Positions 1 through 7,866 of a stretch of DNA of 64,000 nt are shown here, piece by piece. Every line of letters begins with the position of its first letter. Within the stretch, counting starts at the first letter, position 1. Source of the stretch: an uncultured Roseicyclus sp. (GTDB lineage: Bacteria; Pseudomonadota; Alphaproteobacteria; Rhodobacterales; Rhodobacteraceae); contig CANLLF010000002.1 in NCBI GenBank assembly GCA_947491935.1, positions 62,001 to 126,000 of the forward strand. Reading direction: 5' to 3'. The translations under genes were made by a program, and so were the position numbers. A model generated the notes under the pieces. That model was not told where the DNA came from and ran no database searches. It saw only the letters and a list, made by a program, of their open reading frames with translations.

Positions 1-178
1 AGGCATAGGCCCACAGTTGTACGGTCTGGTTCAGCGGCCCCAGCTCGGTCATGTAATAGCCCACAAGGTTGCCAAGGATGCGCATTTGTACGTCTCGCGC
101 GCCCGTCTCCTCGTAGAGTTGGAAGAATTTCGGAATCGCGCCGGGGCGGAAATCATAGGTGCGCTGTTCAACAAACAT
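1..178 (-). CDS. NIPSNAP family protein (partial, C-terminus off window)
   Basis: Reading the minus strand from an ATG at 178 gives about 59 residues beginning MFVEQRTYDFRPGAIPKFF and continuing with a YEETG...LGNLVGYY pattern. This is the usual N-terminal half of a NIPSNAP domain, a small ferredoxin-like alpha/beta-barrel found in catabolic clusters. The frame is open to the window edge, so the gene is truncated by the window and not broken. It is the last visible gene of the minus-strand operon that starts with the P450 at 3566 and lies 8 bp after the SDR stop. The family has no single known reaction; a role as a small accessory enzyme in the cluster's pathway is inference. Confidence 0.7.
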   Translation of the reverse strand, partial: MFVEQRTYDFRPGAIPKFFQLYEETGARDVQMRILGNLVGYYMTELGPLNQTVQLWAYA

Positions 179-186
179 TGGGGCTC

Positions 187-951
187 TCACTTGTAACTGA
201 CGCCAAGAGCAAGGCCGCCATCGACCACGATGGAGGCACCGGTGGTCCATTCCGCGCGCAAAAGGTAGTCGACCGCTTCAGCGATCTCTTGCGGGGTGCC
301 GATGCGGCCCAAAGGGTGGTCATCAACCATGGAATTGAGGCGGGCCTTGTTGTCCTCGAAGCTGCCGGCAATACCCGCGCGCACGTTGATTTCGGTCGGC
401 ACGGCGCCCGGCACGATGCAGTTCACGCGGATGCCTTTGGGGCCAAGCTCAGCAGCCAAGACCTGTGCCAGAACCTCGACCGCGCCCTTGGACGCAGCAT
501 AAGGTGAGGCGCCGGGAAACGCGCGGCGCGTGTGGCCGGAGCCTACGAACACGACCGCGCCACCGTACTGTTCCAGGTGCGGCGCGGCCAGGCCCGTCAG
601 TCGCATTCCTGCGACGACGTTGACGTTCATTACCTCTAGAATGTCCTCGGCGGCGAGCGCCGTGATCGGCCCGCGCAACATATTGCCCGCGTTGTTGAAC
701 AGCCCCTGCAGCCCCCCACCATGGGCCACAGCGGTCTGGATCATGCGGATGCGATCCTCTTCAACCGACACATCGCCCGGGGCAATCGCACAATTTGGCC
801 CGATGGCCTGCGCCACCTCTTCCAGCTTTTCCACGCGTCGTCCAGTGATCGTCACCTTCGCGCCGCGCGCCGCCATGTCTTCCGCCACCCCGCGTCCAAG
901 GCCCGAGCCACCGCCGGTGATCAGAACCGAAAAGCCGTCAATGGACTGCAT
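187..951 (-). CDS. SDR family oxidoreductase
   Basis: This 254-residue classical short-chain dehydrogenase/reductase acts in the cytoplasm, probably on an alcohol/ketone intermediate. The NAD(P)-binding glycine motif TGGGSGLG is at residues 12-19 and NNAG at 86-89. The catalytic Ser (about 138), Tyr151 and Lys155 (YAASK) are all present. The arginine-rich segment after beta-2 (TGRR) favours NADP. Its start overlaps the end of the ThuA-like gene by 14 bp, so it is translationally coupled within the P450-SDR-ThuA-SDR-NIPSNAP operon. The substrate cannot be read from sequence. Confidence 0.9.
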   Translation of the reverse strand: MQSIDGFSVLITGGGSGLGRGVAEDMAARGAKVTITGRRVEKLEEVAQAIGPNCAIAPGDVSVEEDRIRMIQTAVAHGGGLQGLFNNAGNMLRGPITALAAEDILEVMNVNVVAGMRLTGLAAPHLEQYGGAVVFVGSGHTRRAFPGASPYAASKGAVEVLAQVLAAELGPKGIRVNCIVPGAVPTEINVRAGIAGSFEDNKARLNSMVDDHPLGRIGTPQEIAEAVDYLLRAEWTTGASIVVDGGLALGVSYK

Positions 952-1609
952 GAAATGCGCCTTTCTGTGAGGTGAGCAGAGCGCCCGCAGCTTGGGTCAA
1001 CAGCTTGAAATGTCCGGGCGTCTGAACAGCGGTGGCGTCGTGGCCAAGGGCCAGGTACGCCGCATTGCCGTGGCGCAGCAGGATGGGCTGCGCTTCTGCG
1101 ACGCCGTCACAGGTGGCCGTCACAAGGACCTCGGCGTCCGGATGAAGCGACATGGAGCAATATAGCTCATCTACGGTGTCGAAGGGCGGGTCTGCGTTGA
1201 CGCGAACGGGGCCGGGCTGCGGGTGGTGCGACGTGCCCCAATCCCATGCAATGCCTAGATACTCGCGCCACTCCGGCCAGTCGTCGAAGCAAATCGCGGC
1301 GGTGTGCAGGCCCAGCAGTTTGCCGCCTGCCTGCAGATGTGCACGGATCGTGACTTTTTCAGTCTCGGAGATCGTGAAGGCATGGTCGGCGCGTTGGGGC
1401 GCGTACTTTTTATCATGCGACATGGTGAAGGCCAGCGCGTTGATCGTCAGCATGTCAAATGCGGTCTCACCGAGACGTGCCAACCCTTCGCGCACGGGGT
1501 GGATGTTCGATTGAATTCCTAAAGGCTCCAACTGCCGCGCGATCAGGGCGGAGGTCTCGTCAAACGGATGGGCGATGCCGCCCGACAGGATGAGGTTGCG
1601 GACGGTCAC
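938..1609 (-). CDS. ThuA-like domain protein
   Basis: The 223-residue protein has the trehalose-utilisation (ThuA) / glutamine-amidotransferase-like fold. Visible signs are an N-terminal beta strand followed by SGG, a central GLHTAAICFDDWPEW segment in place of the family's GLHSA...W element, and a later GTSHHPQ. The GTG start at 1609 is chosen because it overlaps the TGA of the upstream SDR (GTGA); the open frame extends further upstream but only through that gene. ThuA-like proteins occur in sugar and glycoside catabolism, some next to 3-keto-glycoside enzymes, but their reaction is generally unknown. Here it sits between two SDR genes and is probably co-translated with them. Confidence 0.75.
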   Translation of the reverse strand: MTVRNLILSGGIAHPFDETSALIARQLEPLGIQSNIHPVREGLARLGETAFDMLTINALAFTMSHDKKYAPQRADHAFTISETEKVTIRAHLQAGGKLLGLHTAAICFDDWPEWREYLGIAWDWGTSHHPQPGPVRVNADPPFDTVDELYCSMSLHPDAEVLVTATCDGVAEAQPILLRHGNAAYLALGHDATAVQTPGHFKLLTQAAGALLTSQKGAFHAVH

Positions 1610-2349
1610 TTCGCAACCCTTGGAAGCTGAGTCAGCAGGCTGACTGATACGCCACCATCGACCACCAGATGGTGGCCGTTCACGTAAGATGCCTTGTCGC
1701 TCGCCAGATAGGACACGGCGTTGGCGATATCCTCGGACAGGCCCAATCGCCGCGACGGGACCGCGCCGCCCCGCGCGGCACGCACAGCGGGGTCGGCGTA
1801 AAAGGGTGTCGAGATGCCCGCGTCGATAAAGCCCGGCGCAATCGCATTGGTGCGCACACCCAAGGGGCCCCATTCAAGTGCCATCATCTCGGTCAATTTG
1901 GCGAGGCCCGCTTTGGCAGCGGGATAGGAACCCGTGCCCGGCCCCGTGGTGATCGCGTTGATCGAGGTGATGTTGAGGATCACGCCTGAGCCCCGTTCCA
2001 CCATGCCCTTGGCCGCCGCACGCGCCACGATGAACGCGCCCGTCAGGTTGACGTCCAATTGGTGGCGAAAAGTCTCGATCGGCATCTCCAGCAGCGAGGC
2101 GAACCGCCCGATGCCTGCGTTGTTCACGACCACGTCGGGCACAGCACCAAAGGCCTCCAGCGCGCGCTCCACGGCGGGCTCGTCCGTGACATCGGCCACC
2201 AGACCTGTCGCGCCCAACTCATTTGCGGCTGTCATCACCTTGGTCTCGTCCACGTCCAGAAGCCCCACGCGGTGGCCGTCGTCGATCAACACCTGACTAA
2301 TGGCTCGGCCGATGTCACCGCTGCCGCCTGTTACGAGTGCGGTCTTCAT
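1606..2349 (-). CDS. SDR family oxidoreductase
   Basis: This 247-residue classical SDR has TGGSGDIG at residues 7-14, NNAG at 76-79 and the catalytic triad Ser129, Tyr142 and Lys146 (YPAAK). LDVDE after beta-2 ends in an acidic residue, typical of NAD-preferring members. The second of two adjacent ATGs (2349) is preferred: it gives an ATGA overlap with the P450 stop and leaves a 7-base gap after a GAAGG ribosome-binding site, whereas the ATG at 2355 would sit almost on that site. A product of the P450, such as a new hydroxyl group, is a plausible substrate, but this is inference from coupling only. Confidence 0.9.
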   Translation of the reverse strand: MKTALVTGGSGDIGRAISQVLIDDGHRVGLLDVDETKVMTAANELGATGLVADVTDEPAVERALEAFGAVPDVVVNNAGIGRFASLLEMPIETFRHQLDVNLTGAFIVARAAAKGMVERGSGVILNITSINAITTGPGTGSYPAAKAGLAKLTEMMALEWGPLGVRTNAIAPGFIDAGISTPFYADPAVRAARGGAVPSRRLGLSEDIANAVSYLASDKASYVNGHHLVVDGGVSVSLLTQLPRVAK

Positions 2350-3566
2350 TGCCATGCCTTCGTGGAGTCAAAGACGATCGGGTAGTGGCCCCAATTGGGC
2401 CGCTCTGTCTTGGTGGAGCGCTTTGGTGGATCAGCGGGGTCGGGCCGCGCGCCCTTGGAGAAGAGCTCTCGCAACAAAAGGGTGATCGTGCCATAGGGGT
2501 GCGTTTCCGGGTCGACGTCGGCCTTGGGCACAGCGCCACCGTCAAGGTCGCGGCCAAGGCAGGTGTGCACGCCGGTGCCGAACGTATGGCCGAAGGGCAG
2601 GGTGGGGGTTTTGACGGTGCGATGCGGGTTGAACACCTCTGCATCCGGGCCGAAAATTGCAGGGTCCTGGTTGGCCTCGGCGAGGCGGAATTCGACCATC
2701 TCCCCCTCGGCCACGTCGCCTGCACCAGCCAGGTGCATCGGGCAGGTCGCCGCGCGCCACGCCACGGGGCTGGCGGGATGCAGGCGCAGGCTTTCGTGAA
2801 CGCAGCGCTGGAAGAAGATCGGATCGTCGCGCAGGACGTCCCAACGCTCCGGCTGTTCTTCTGCCCAGGTGTAGATGTCGTGGAAGGCGTGGATCGTGGA
2901 GTTCGCGGTCGAATGGGCGCCCGCTTGCAGGTAGAACCCGATCTCTCGCGTCAGAACCTCTGGCGTGAATTCTTCCGGATCACCATCGCGCAGGATCACG
3001 GTCAACACGTCGCGGGGCAGGGCGTCTTCGGTGATCTTCCCCGCCGCATGCTCCGCCAGCAAGGCCCGCCTGCGCGCGACGGAGGCCGCCAGAAACTGCG
3101 GCTCGAAATCCGCCATCGCGGCGCGGACCTCTGCGCGGACCTGGTCCTTGGGGCGCCTGGTGTGGACGATCGTGGCCCCTTCCGAGAACGTCTCCACCAG
3201 TCGCAAGAGGCGCCCGGTTTCTTCCACCGACTGCTCGGGGCGGTCGATGCCTGCGAAGTCAGCCGTCAGGTTCATAGTGACCCGGTAGCCGAGGTCCACC
3301 AGCTCGCTCCGTCCCGCTGCCAGATCATCGCGAATGGTGGCCTGGACCGTCACGGGAAAAACCGTGCGCTCATACCAGTGGAAATAGTCCTTGCGAAATA
3401 CGCGGAATTCCAGCTTGCGGCGTTTGCGGTGCGGCTCTCCATGCAAGGTCAGCAGCGTGTCGGCCATGATCACCGCGCCTTCATCGTAGAGCGCTTGCTT
3501 CAGGTCAGGGTGCCGTAACCCGGCCGAGATATCATGCATGTCCGAGACAGTATGTTGCCGCGCCAA
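2346..3566 (-). CDS. Cytochrome P450 (first of a paralogous pair)
   Basis: This is a haem-thiolate monooxygenase of about 406 residues, soluble, with no membrane anchor. Visible motifs are the I-helix AGAHST (about 215-220), K-helix ESLR (258-261) and haem loop FGTGVHTCLG with Cys336. An insert of about 20 residues follows the Cys loop before helix L. A TTG start at 3566 is chosen because GGGGAGG lies 7 bases upstream and the resulting N-terminus (MARQHTVSD...) lines up with the second P450 at 6640 (MAEHFVNDY...); the alternative is ATG 3539. It leads the minus-strand operon. No ferredoxin or ferredoxin reductase gene is present in the window, so electrons must come from elsewhere. The substrate is unknown. 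Confidence 0.9.
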   Translation of the reverse strand: MARQHTVSDMHDISAGLRHPDLKQALYDEGAVIMADTLLTLHGEPHRKRRKLEFRVFRKDYFHWYERTVFPVTVQATIRDDLAAGRSELVDLGYRVTMNLTADFAGIDRPEQSVEETGRLLRLVETFSEGATIVHTRRPKDQVRAEVRAAMADFEPQFLAASVARRRALLAEHAAGKITEDALPRDVLTVILRDGDPEEFTPEVLTREIGFYLQAGAHSTANSTIHAFHDIYTWAEEQPERWDVLRDDPIFFQRCVHESLRLHPASPVAWRAATCPMHLAGAGDVAEGEMVEFRLAEANQDPAIFGPDAEVFNPHRTVKTPTLPFGHTFGTGVHTCLGRDLDGGAVPKADVDPETHPYGTITLLLRELFSKGARPDPADPPKRSTKTERPNWGHYPIVFDSTKAWQ

Positions 3567-3613
3567 TCTGCAGCCTCCCCAAGCCAAATGCTTCGGAAGG
3601 ATATTACATTCAT

Positions 3614-3625
3614 ATTGATCTTATT
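3614..3625. promoter_or_regulatory. Possible MarR operator, imperfect copy, upstream of P450
   Basis: ATTGATCTTATT matches 9 of 12 positions of the perfect palindrome ATTGATATCAAT found at 12665, with the left half-site intact. It lies about 48 bp upstream of the P450 TTG start and immediately downstream of the MarR gene. The reading depends on the two better copies. Confidence 0.35.
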
Positions 3626-3650
3626 GGCAACAATACTTCTGCGGCACCGC

Positions 3651-4130
3651 TCAGAGTTTGAAATCGCCCTCTTTTGGCAGGCTCTCGAACACCCTCTGCA
3701 ACAGCGCGCTCAACAGCTCGATCTCTGCGTCCGACAGATCGTCCGAGATGGACGCCATAACCTGATCACTCCAGCGATTGCAGGTCTCGGATACCGCTTC
3801 ACCCTTTTCGCTCAACGTGATCACGACCGTGCGGTTGTCGAGATCCGAGCGGTTGCGCTGCACATAGCCGTCCTTCTCCATCCGCTTGAGTTGATGGGAC
3901 ATGGTGGATTGGGGCAGCGCCATCAGGTCAACCAATTGGCCGACTTTCATCGGCCCTCTTTCGGCCAACGCAAAGATAATCCGCGAGGAGTAGAGATCGA
4001 GTTTCAGCGGCCCCAAGATCGGCGAACTCAACTGTTGTAATCGCGCGTTAATGCGATGCGTCAGGAACGAAACGCGCTGCTCCAAAGGGCGCCGCGGCCG
4101 GGTCAGGTGTTTTGATGTCTCATAGCTCAC
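3651..4130 (-). CDS. MarR family transcriptional regulator
   Basis: This is a 159-residue winged-helix regulator. The DNA-binding part is recognisable from VGQLVDLMALPQSTMSHQL (helix-turn-helix) followed by the wing (QRNRSDLDNRTVVITLSEKG). Flanking helices would form the dimer interface. The GTG start at 4130 is preferred because AAGGAGG lies 8 bases upstream; an ATG-initiated frame from 4178 would run through that ribosome-binding site. The gene is divergent from the amidohydrolase operon, with a perfect 12-bp palindrome between them. MarR proteins usually repress and are released by a small pathway ligand, so this is the likely local controller of the P450, amidohydrolase and TRAP operons. 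Confidence 0.88.
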   Translation of the reverse strand: MSYETSKHLTRPRRPLEQRVSFLTHRINARLQQLSSPILGPLKLDLYSSRIIFALAERGPMKVGQLVDLMALPQSTMSHQLKRMEKDGYVQRNRSDLDNRTVVITLSEKGEAVSETCNRWSDQVMASISDDLSDAEIELLSALLQRVFESLPKEGDFKL

Positions 4131-4201
4131 GGCGTGTCCTCCTTGCTTGCACACCCGCATAGACGGTTGCGTTTGCAAATCCCAGCGCGTTGACTAGATA
4201 C

Positions 4202-4213
4202 ATCGATATCGAT
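4202..4213. promoter_or_regulatory. Perfect palindrome, likely MarR operator
   Basis: ATCGATATCGAT is a perfect 12-bp palindrome in the 117-bp divergent gap between marR (start 4130) and the amidohydrolase (start 4248). It differs from the palindrome at 12665 only by one symmetric pair of bases. The placement suits autoregulation plus control of the plus-strand operon. Confidence 0.6.
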
Positions 4214-4247
4214 CATATTCAAAACACAATGATTCTGAGGTGGAACC

Positions 4248-5255
4248 ATGACATCCAAAGCCGCGACCGCTGAGGTCATCGATGTTCATGCCCATGTCGT
4301 ACTGGCCGAGACCTTTGGCGCAGCAGGTTCCGTGTTGGGCCCGGAGATGGGCGGGCAGGACGGTGACACGCCTTGGTTTCGCGTGGGCGATTATCGTTTG
4401 GATGGCGTGCGCTACCAAGGCAGCGCATTCATGGATGCGGGTCTGCGGTTGGAGAGGATGGCGGCGGCGGGCATTGATTATCAAATGCTATCGCCCAATC
4501 CGCTGACGTTCCTGCATTTCGTCGACGCAGCCTTGGCGCAGGATTTCTGCACGATCCACAACGACGCCTTGGCCGCCCTTGTCGAGGTGCACGGCGACCG
4601 CCTTGGCGGAGCAGCAGCCTTGCCAATGCAAGACATCGGCGCGGCAATTGCCGAGCTTGAGCGGTGCGTGGGTAAGTTGGGATTGATGGCCGCCTATATC
4701 GGCACCGACCAGACCCAGCACCTTGATGCGCCCGAGATGGACCGTTTTTTTGAAACTTGCACGCGCCTGAACGTGCCGCTGTTCCTGCACCCGCAACCGG
4801 CGGGCATCGATGGGCCAGCGGGTGACGCGAACCTTGGCGACTATGACCTCGACGTCGTGATCGGATTTGCCGCGCAAGAGGCGCTGGCCGTGGCCCGCCT
4901 GATCTATGGCGGTGTGCTGGATCGGCACCCAGATCTGGACGTTTGCATCAGCCACGGTGGAGGCTCCACCGGGTATCTGTTCGGGCGCATGGCCATGGCG
5001 GCGCGCAAGCGGCCTTGGGCCAGTGACGCGCTGCGAGCGGACGGCGCGTTTGAGGAGCGGCTGTCGCAGATCTGGTTCGACAATCACCTCAACAGCGACG
5101 GCTCGCTGGACCTGTTGACCAGCCTTGTGGGCGATGATCGTCTGGTGTTTGGCACCAACTTCGCCGGGTGGGACGCGCCCGATGACCTGGCCGCGCACAA
5201 ACCGCACGCGAAACTTGCAGACAACGCGCGCAGGCTGCTGCGCCTGACCAATTAG
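4248..5255 (+). CDS. Amidohydrolase family protein (ACMSD-like TIM barrel)
   Basis: This 335-residue member of amidohydrolase family 2 belongs to a group that includes aminocarboxymuconate-semialdehyde decarboxylase and related decarboxylases/hydrolases. The metal motif HAH is at residues 14-16, with further expected ligands His181 (LFLHPQ) and His236 (CISHGGG). The position that is usually a metal-binding Asp (GTD) reads GTN, with Asn304, followed by AGWD. A GAGGTG ribosome-binding site precedes the ATG. It is the first gene of an operon with a second amidohydrolase and a P450. Decarboxylation or C-C/C-N hydrolysis of a pathway intermediate is plausible, but the substrate is unknown. Confidence 0.85.
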   Translation: MTSKAATAEVIDVHAHVVLAETFGAAGSVLGPEMGGQDGDTPWFRVGDYRLDGVRYQGSAFMDAGLRLERMAAAGIDYQMLSPNPLTFLHFVDAALAQDFCTIHNDALAALVEVHGDRLGGAAALPMQDIGAAIAELERCVGKLGLMAAYIGTDQTQHLDAPEMDRFFETCTRLNVPLFLHPQPAGIDGPAGDANLGDYDLDVVIGFAAQEALAVARLIYGGVLDRHPDLDVCISHGGGSTGYLFGRMAMAARKRPWASDALRADGAFEERLSQIWFDNHLNSDGSLDLLTSLVGDDRLVFGTNFAGWDAPDDLAAHKPHAKLADNARRLLRLTN

Positions 5256-5265
5256 GAGCGGATCA

Positions 5266-6627
5266 ATGAGCGATCTGATCATTGAAAACGGACGCATCGT
5301 AGACGGCACCGGGGCACCTGCATTCGAGGGCTCGGTCCTCGTGGAGGGCGGCAAGATAACGGCCTTGGGCGCGGACGCAGACGCGAAGGCCAACCCGGGC
5401 ATCAAGCGCATCGATGCGACAGGCCAAACCGTGATGCCCGGCCTGATCGATACCCACTGCCACTTGTCGTTCGACGATGCCGGGTCCAATTCCGAGATTT
5501 TCCACCAGCGCCGCAATGCGCTGTCAGCCCTGGTGGCCAGCTACAACGCCCGCAAACTGCTGCGCGCGGGAGTGACAGGCCTGCTCGACCCGGATTCGAC
5601 GTTCGAGAATATGATCGACCTGCGCGATGCCATCGATGCCAACATCGTGGAAGGGCCGCGTATGTCCTGCGGCGCCTACGCACTGATCACCGGCGTTGGT
5701 GGCACGGCGGGACGCTTGATCGCGGATGAGGGCGTGAGCGGCTATTACATGCCCGTAAACAACAAGGACGAAATCGTTCAAGAGGTCCGTCGCCAAATCA
5801 AATACGGGGCCGATTGGATCAAGGTCCACGTCACCGGCATCATCCCGCGCCAGTCCCACAAGGGCGAACTCTGCGTCTGGACGATGGATGAGCTGAAGCT
5901 GATCTGTGACACCGCGCATGACCTTGAGACGCCCGTGATGGGTCATTGCCGCGGTGCAGACGCGACGCGCAAAGCGGCGCTGGCAGGCTTTGATCTGATC
6001 TTCCACGGCACCGCCATGGACGATGCCGCCTTGGACGTCATCATTGACCGCAAGATCCCGATCGCTCCGGCCCTGACGTTCCAATACAACATGGTCGAAT
6101 TCGGCAAGAAGATTGGCACCTCCGACAACCTGATGTCGATCTTCGAACGGGAGATTACAGACAGCATCGAGACGATGACCAAAGCCCACAAGGAAGGCGT
6201 GCCGCTGCTGACGGGATCCGAGGCGGGCTTCTCCCTCGTGCCCTACGGCGACTGGCACTATCGGGAGATGGAAGTCTTCGTGAAGTATTTCGGCATGTCG
6301 ACGTTGGAAGCGATCCAATGTGCCACCCAGAAAAGCGCGTTTGGCATCAAGATGGCCGGCGAAGTGGGTGTGATCGCACCCGGCTACCGCGCCGACATCA
6401 TCTGCGTCACAGGCCGCGTCGAGGAAGACCTTAGCCTTTTGGGCAACCCTGACAACATCACAAACGTCATGATCGACGGCGTTGAAAAAGACCTTAGCCC
6501 GCCGCCCAAGCGCAACCCGATCCAAGGCTGGCGACTGGCCTCCATCGGCGACATGCGCCTGACGCGCGAGGTCGCATATGGCGGCGAGCAGCCGACCGCG
6601 ACCCTGAACATCGAAGAACTGCACTGA
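5266..6627 (+). CDS. Amidohydrolase family protein (imidazolonepropionase-like)
   Basis: This 453-residue metal-dependent hydrolase has a composite N-terminal beta domain (residues 1-55) and a TIM barrel. HCH is at residues 64-66 (GLIDTHCHL), the probable carboxylated lysine is Lys186 (DWIKVHVTG), and His227 and His247 follow. The barrel's final catalytic acid, normally Asp in a TDAG motif, is Glu319 here (TGSEAG). The C-terminal GYRADIICV segment is typical of the family. It starts 10 bp after the first amidohydrolase with its own AGGAG site. Related enzymes hydrolyse cyclic amides, lactones or dipeptides; which of these applies cannot be said. Confidence 0.85.
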   Translation: MSDLIIENGRIVDGTGAPAFEGSVLVEGGKITALGADADAKANPGIKRIDATGQTVMPGLIDTHCHLSFDDAGSNSEIFHQRRNALSALVASYNARKLLRAGVTGLLDPDSTFENMIDLRDAIDANIVEGPRMSCGAYALITGVGGTAGRLIADEGVSGYYMPVNNKDEIVQEVRRQIKYGADWIKVHVTGIIPRQSHKGELCVWTMDELKLICDTAHDLETPVMGHCRGADATRKAALAGFDLIFHGTAMDDAALDVIIDRKIPIAPALTFQYNMVEFGKKIGTSDNLMSIFEREITDSIETMTKAHKEGVPLLTGSEAGFSLVPYGDWHYREMEVFVKYFGMSTLEAIQCATQKSAFGIKMAGEVGVIAPGYRADIICVTGRVEEDLSLLGNPDNITNVMIDGVEKDLSPPPKRNPIQGWRLASIGDMRLTREVAYGGEQPTATLNIEELH

Positions 6628-6639
6628 GGAGCGCGTCCC

Positions 6640-7866
6640 ATGGCTGAGCATTTTGTGAACGACTACCGCGCGGCCGAACAGACGCTGCGGCTGCCCGATC
6701 TGCACCAAGCGCTCTACGATGCGGATACGGTGTTTCTGCCCAAGACCGTCGTGTGCCTCCATGGTGAGGCGCACGCGCGCAAGAAGCGGATCTTTTCGGG
6801 TGTCTTCAACCGGCGCTTCTTCAAGCATTACCAGAACCACGTTTTCCCGCGCGCCATCAAGGAAAGCATCGACCCGGTACTGGCGGAGGGGCGCGGCGAC
6901 ATGGCGAAGTTTGCCTACCGGGTGCTGATCAACCTCACCGCCGACAGCGCGGGCATCGACAGGCGGCATACGCAGGACGATACGGACCGCTTGCTGGCGC
7001 TCCTGGCCAAACTGGGCCATGCGCCCACCATGGGGCAGTTGCGAGATCCTTCCGAGCGCGACACGCTGCTGGCTGAGTTGGAGGAGGCGCTGGCCGCCTT
7101 CCGCGACGAATTCTTCGAGCCGTCCCTTGCCCGGCGTCGCGCGCTCGTCGCACAATTTGAGGCTGGAGAGATCGAGAAATCAGACTTGCCCCAAGACGCC
7201 ATCGTGGCGCAGCTTCTGGCTATGCCCACGGATGAGGATATTTCTTATGACGAGCGGATGAAGGACTCCGCCTTCTTCATCCTCGCGGGCGCCTTCACCA
7301 CGGCTAATGTTCTGATGAACTTCACGAAAAACCTGCTGGATTGGTTCGATGATCACCCCGAGGATCGCGCCAACCTTTTGGCTGACCCAATCCTGATGCA
7401 GCGCTTCATCTGGGAGAACACGCGCCTGCACCCCGCCAGCCCCGTCACCAAGCGTCGCGCCTTGTGTCCAATGCAATTGCCCGATGGCCACGACGCCGCG
7501 CAGGACGAATACGTCACGATGGACCTGACCAAGATCAACCGCAACGCGGAGATGTTCGGTGCGGATCCAGAGGCGTTCAATCCCAACCGTGAGCTGGCCG
7601 ACAACATGCCATTGCACGGGCTGTCCTTCGGCGGTGGCGCACATGTGTGCCTTGGCAAACTGCTCGCCGTGGGAGTGAAGATCACCGAAGACAACAAGGA
7701 CGCCGAGGAGACTGAGGTCGGCACCATGGCGCTTGTTGCGCGTGAGCTGCTCCGCCTCGGCATCGCCCGCGACCCGGACCGCGCGGCAGAGATTGATGAA
7801 AGCACCGACCGGCGCCACTTCAAAACCCTGCCGTTTATCTTCGACCCGGCGCTGGCCGTGGGCTAA
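6640..7866 (+). CDS. Cytochrome P450 (second of a paralogous pair)
   Basis: This 408-residue P450 has I-helix AGAFTT (216-221), K-helix ENTR (259-262) and haem loop FGGGAHVCLG with Cys337. It is plainly a paralogue of the P450 at 2346-3566: the N-termini (LPDLHQALYD / HPDLKQALYD), the LHPASPV stretch, the Cys position and the C-terminal FD segment correspond. It also carries the same type of insert after the Cys loop (about residues 347-358). It follows the amidohydrolases by 12 bp with a TGAGGAG site and ends in a 4-bp convergent overlap with the Rieske oxygenase gene. No redox partner is encoded nearby. Sequential oxidation of one substrate by the two P450s is possible but unproven. Confidence 0.9.
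   Translation: MAEHFVNDYRAAEQTLRLPDLHQALYDADTVFLPKTVVCLHGEAHARKKRIFSGVFNRRFFKHYQNHVFPRAIKESIDPVLAEGRGDMAKFAYRVLINLTADSAGIDRRHTQDDTDRLLALLAKLGHAPTMGQLRDPSERDTLLAELEEALAAFRDEFFEPSLARRRALVAQFEAGEIEKSDLPQDAIVAQLLAMPTDEDISYDERMKDSAFFILAGAFTTANVLMNFTKNLLDWFDDHPEDRANLLADPILMQRFIWENTRLHPASPVTKRRALCPMQLPDGHDAAQDEYVTMDLTKINRNAEMFGADPEAFNPNRELADNMPLHGLSFGGGAHVCLGKLLAVGVKITEDNKDAEETEVGTMALVARELLRLGIARDPDRAAEIDESTDRRHFKTLPFIFDPALAVG

Noticed and set aside
2337-3518. 393-codon plus-strand open frame opposite the first P450
   Set aside because: It is an antisense shadow of a gene with full P450 motifs; the translation has no recognisable domain and is Arg/Gly/Val-rich as expected for antisense of GC-rich coding DNA.
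5524-7155. 543-codon minus-strand open frame opposite the amidohydrolase and P450 genes
   Set aside because: It spans two real genes and their junction and has no domain or ribosome-binding site; typical antisense open frame.
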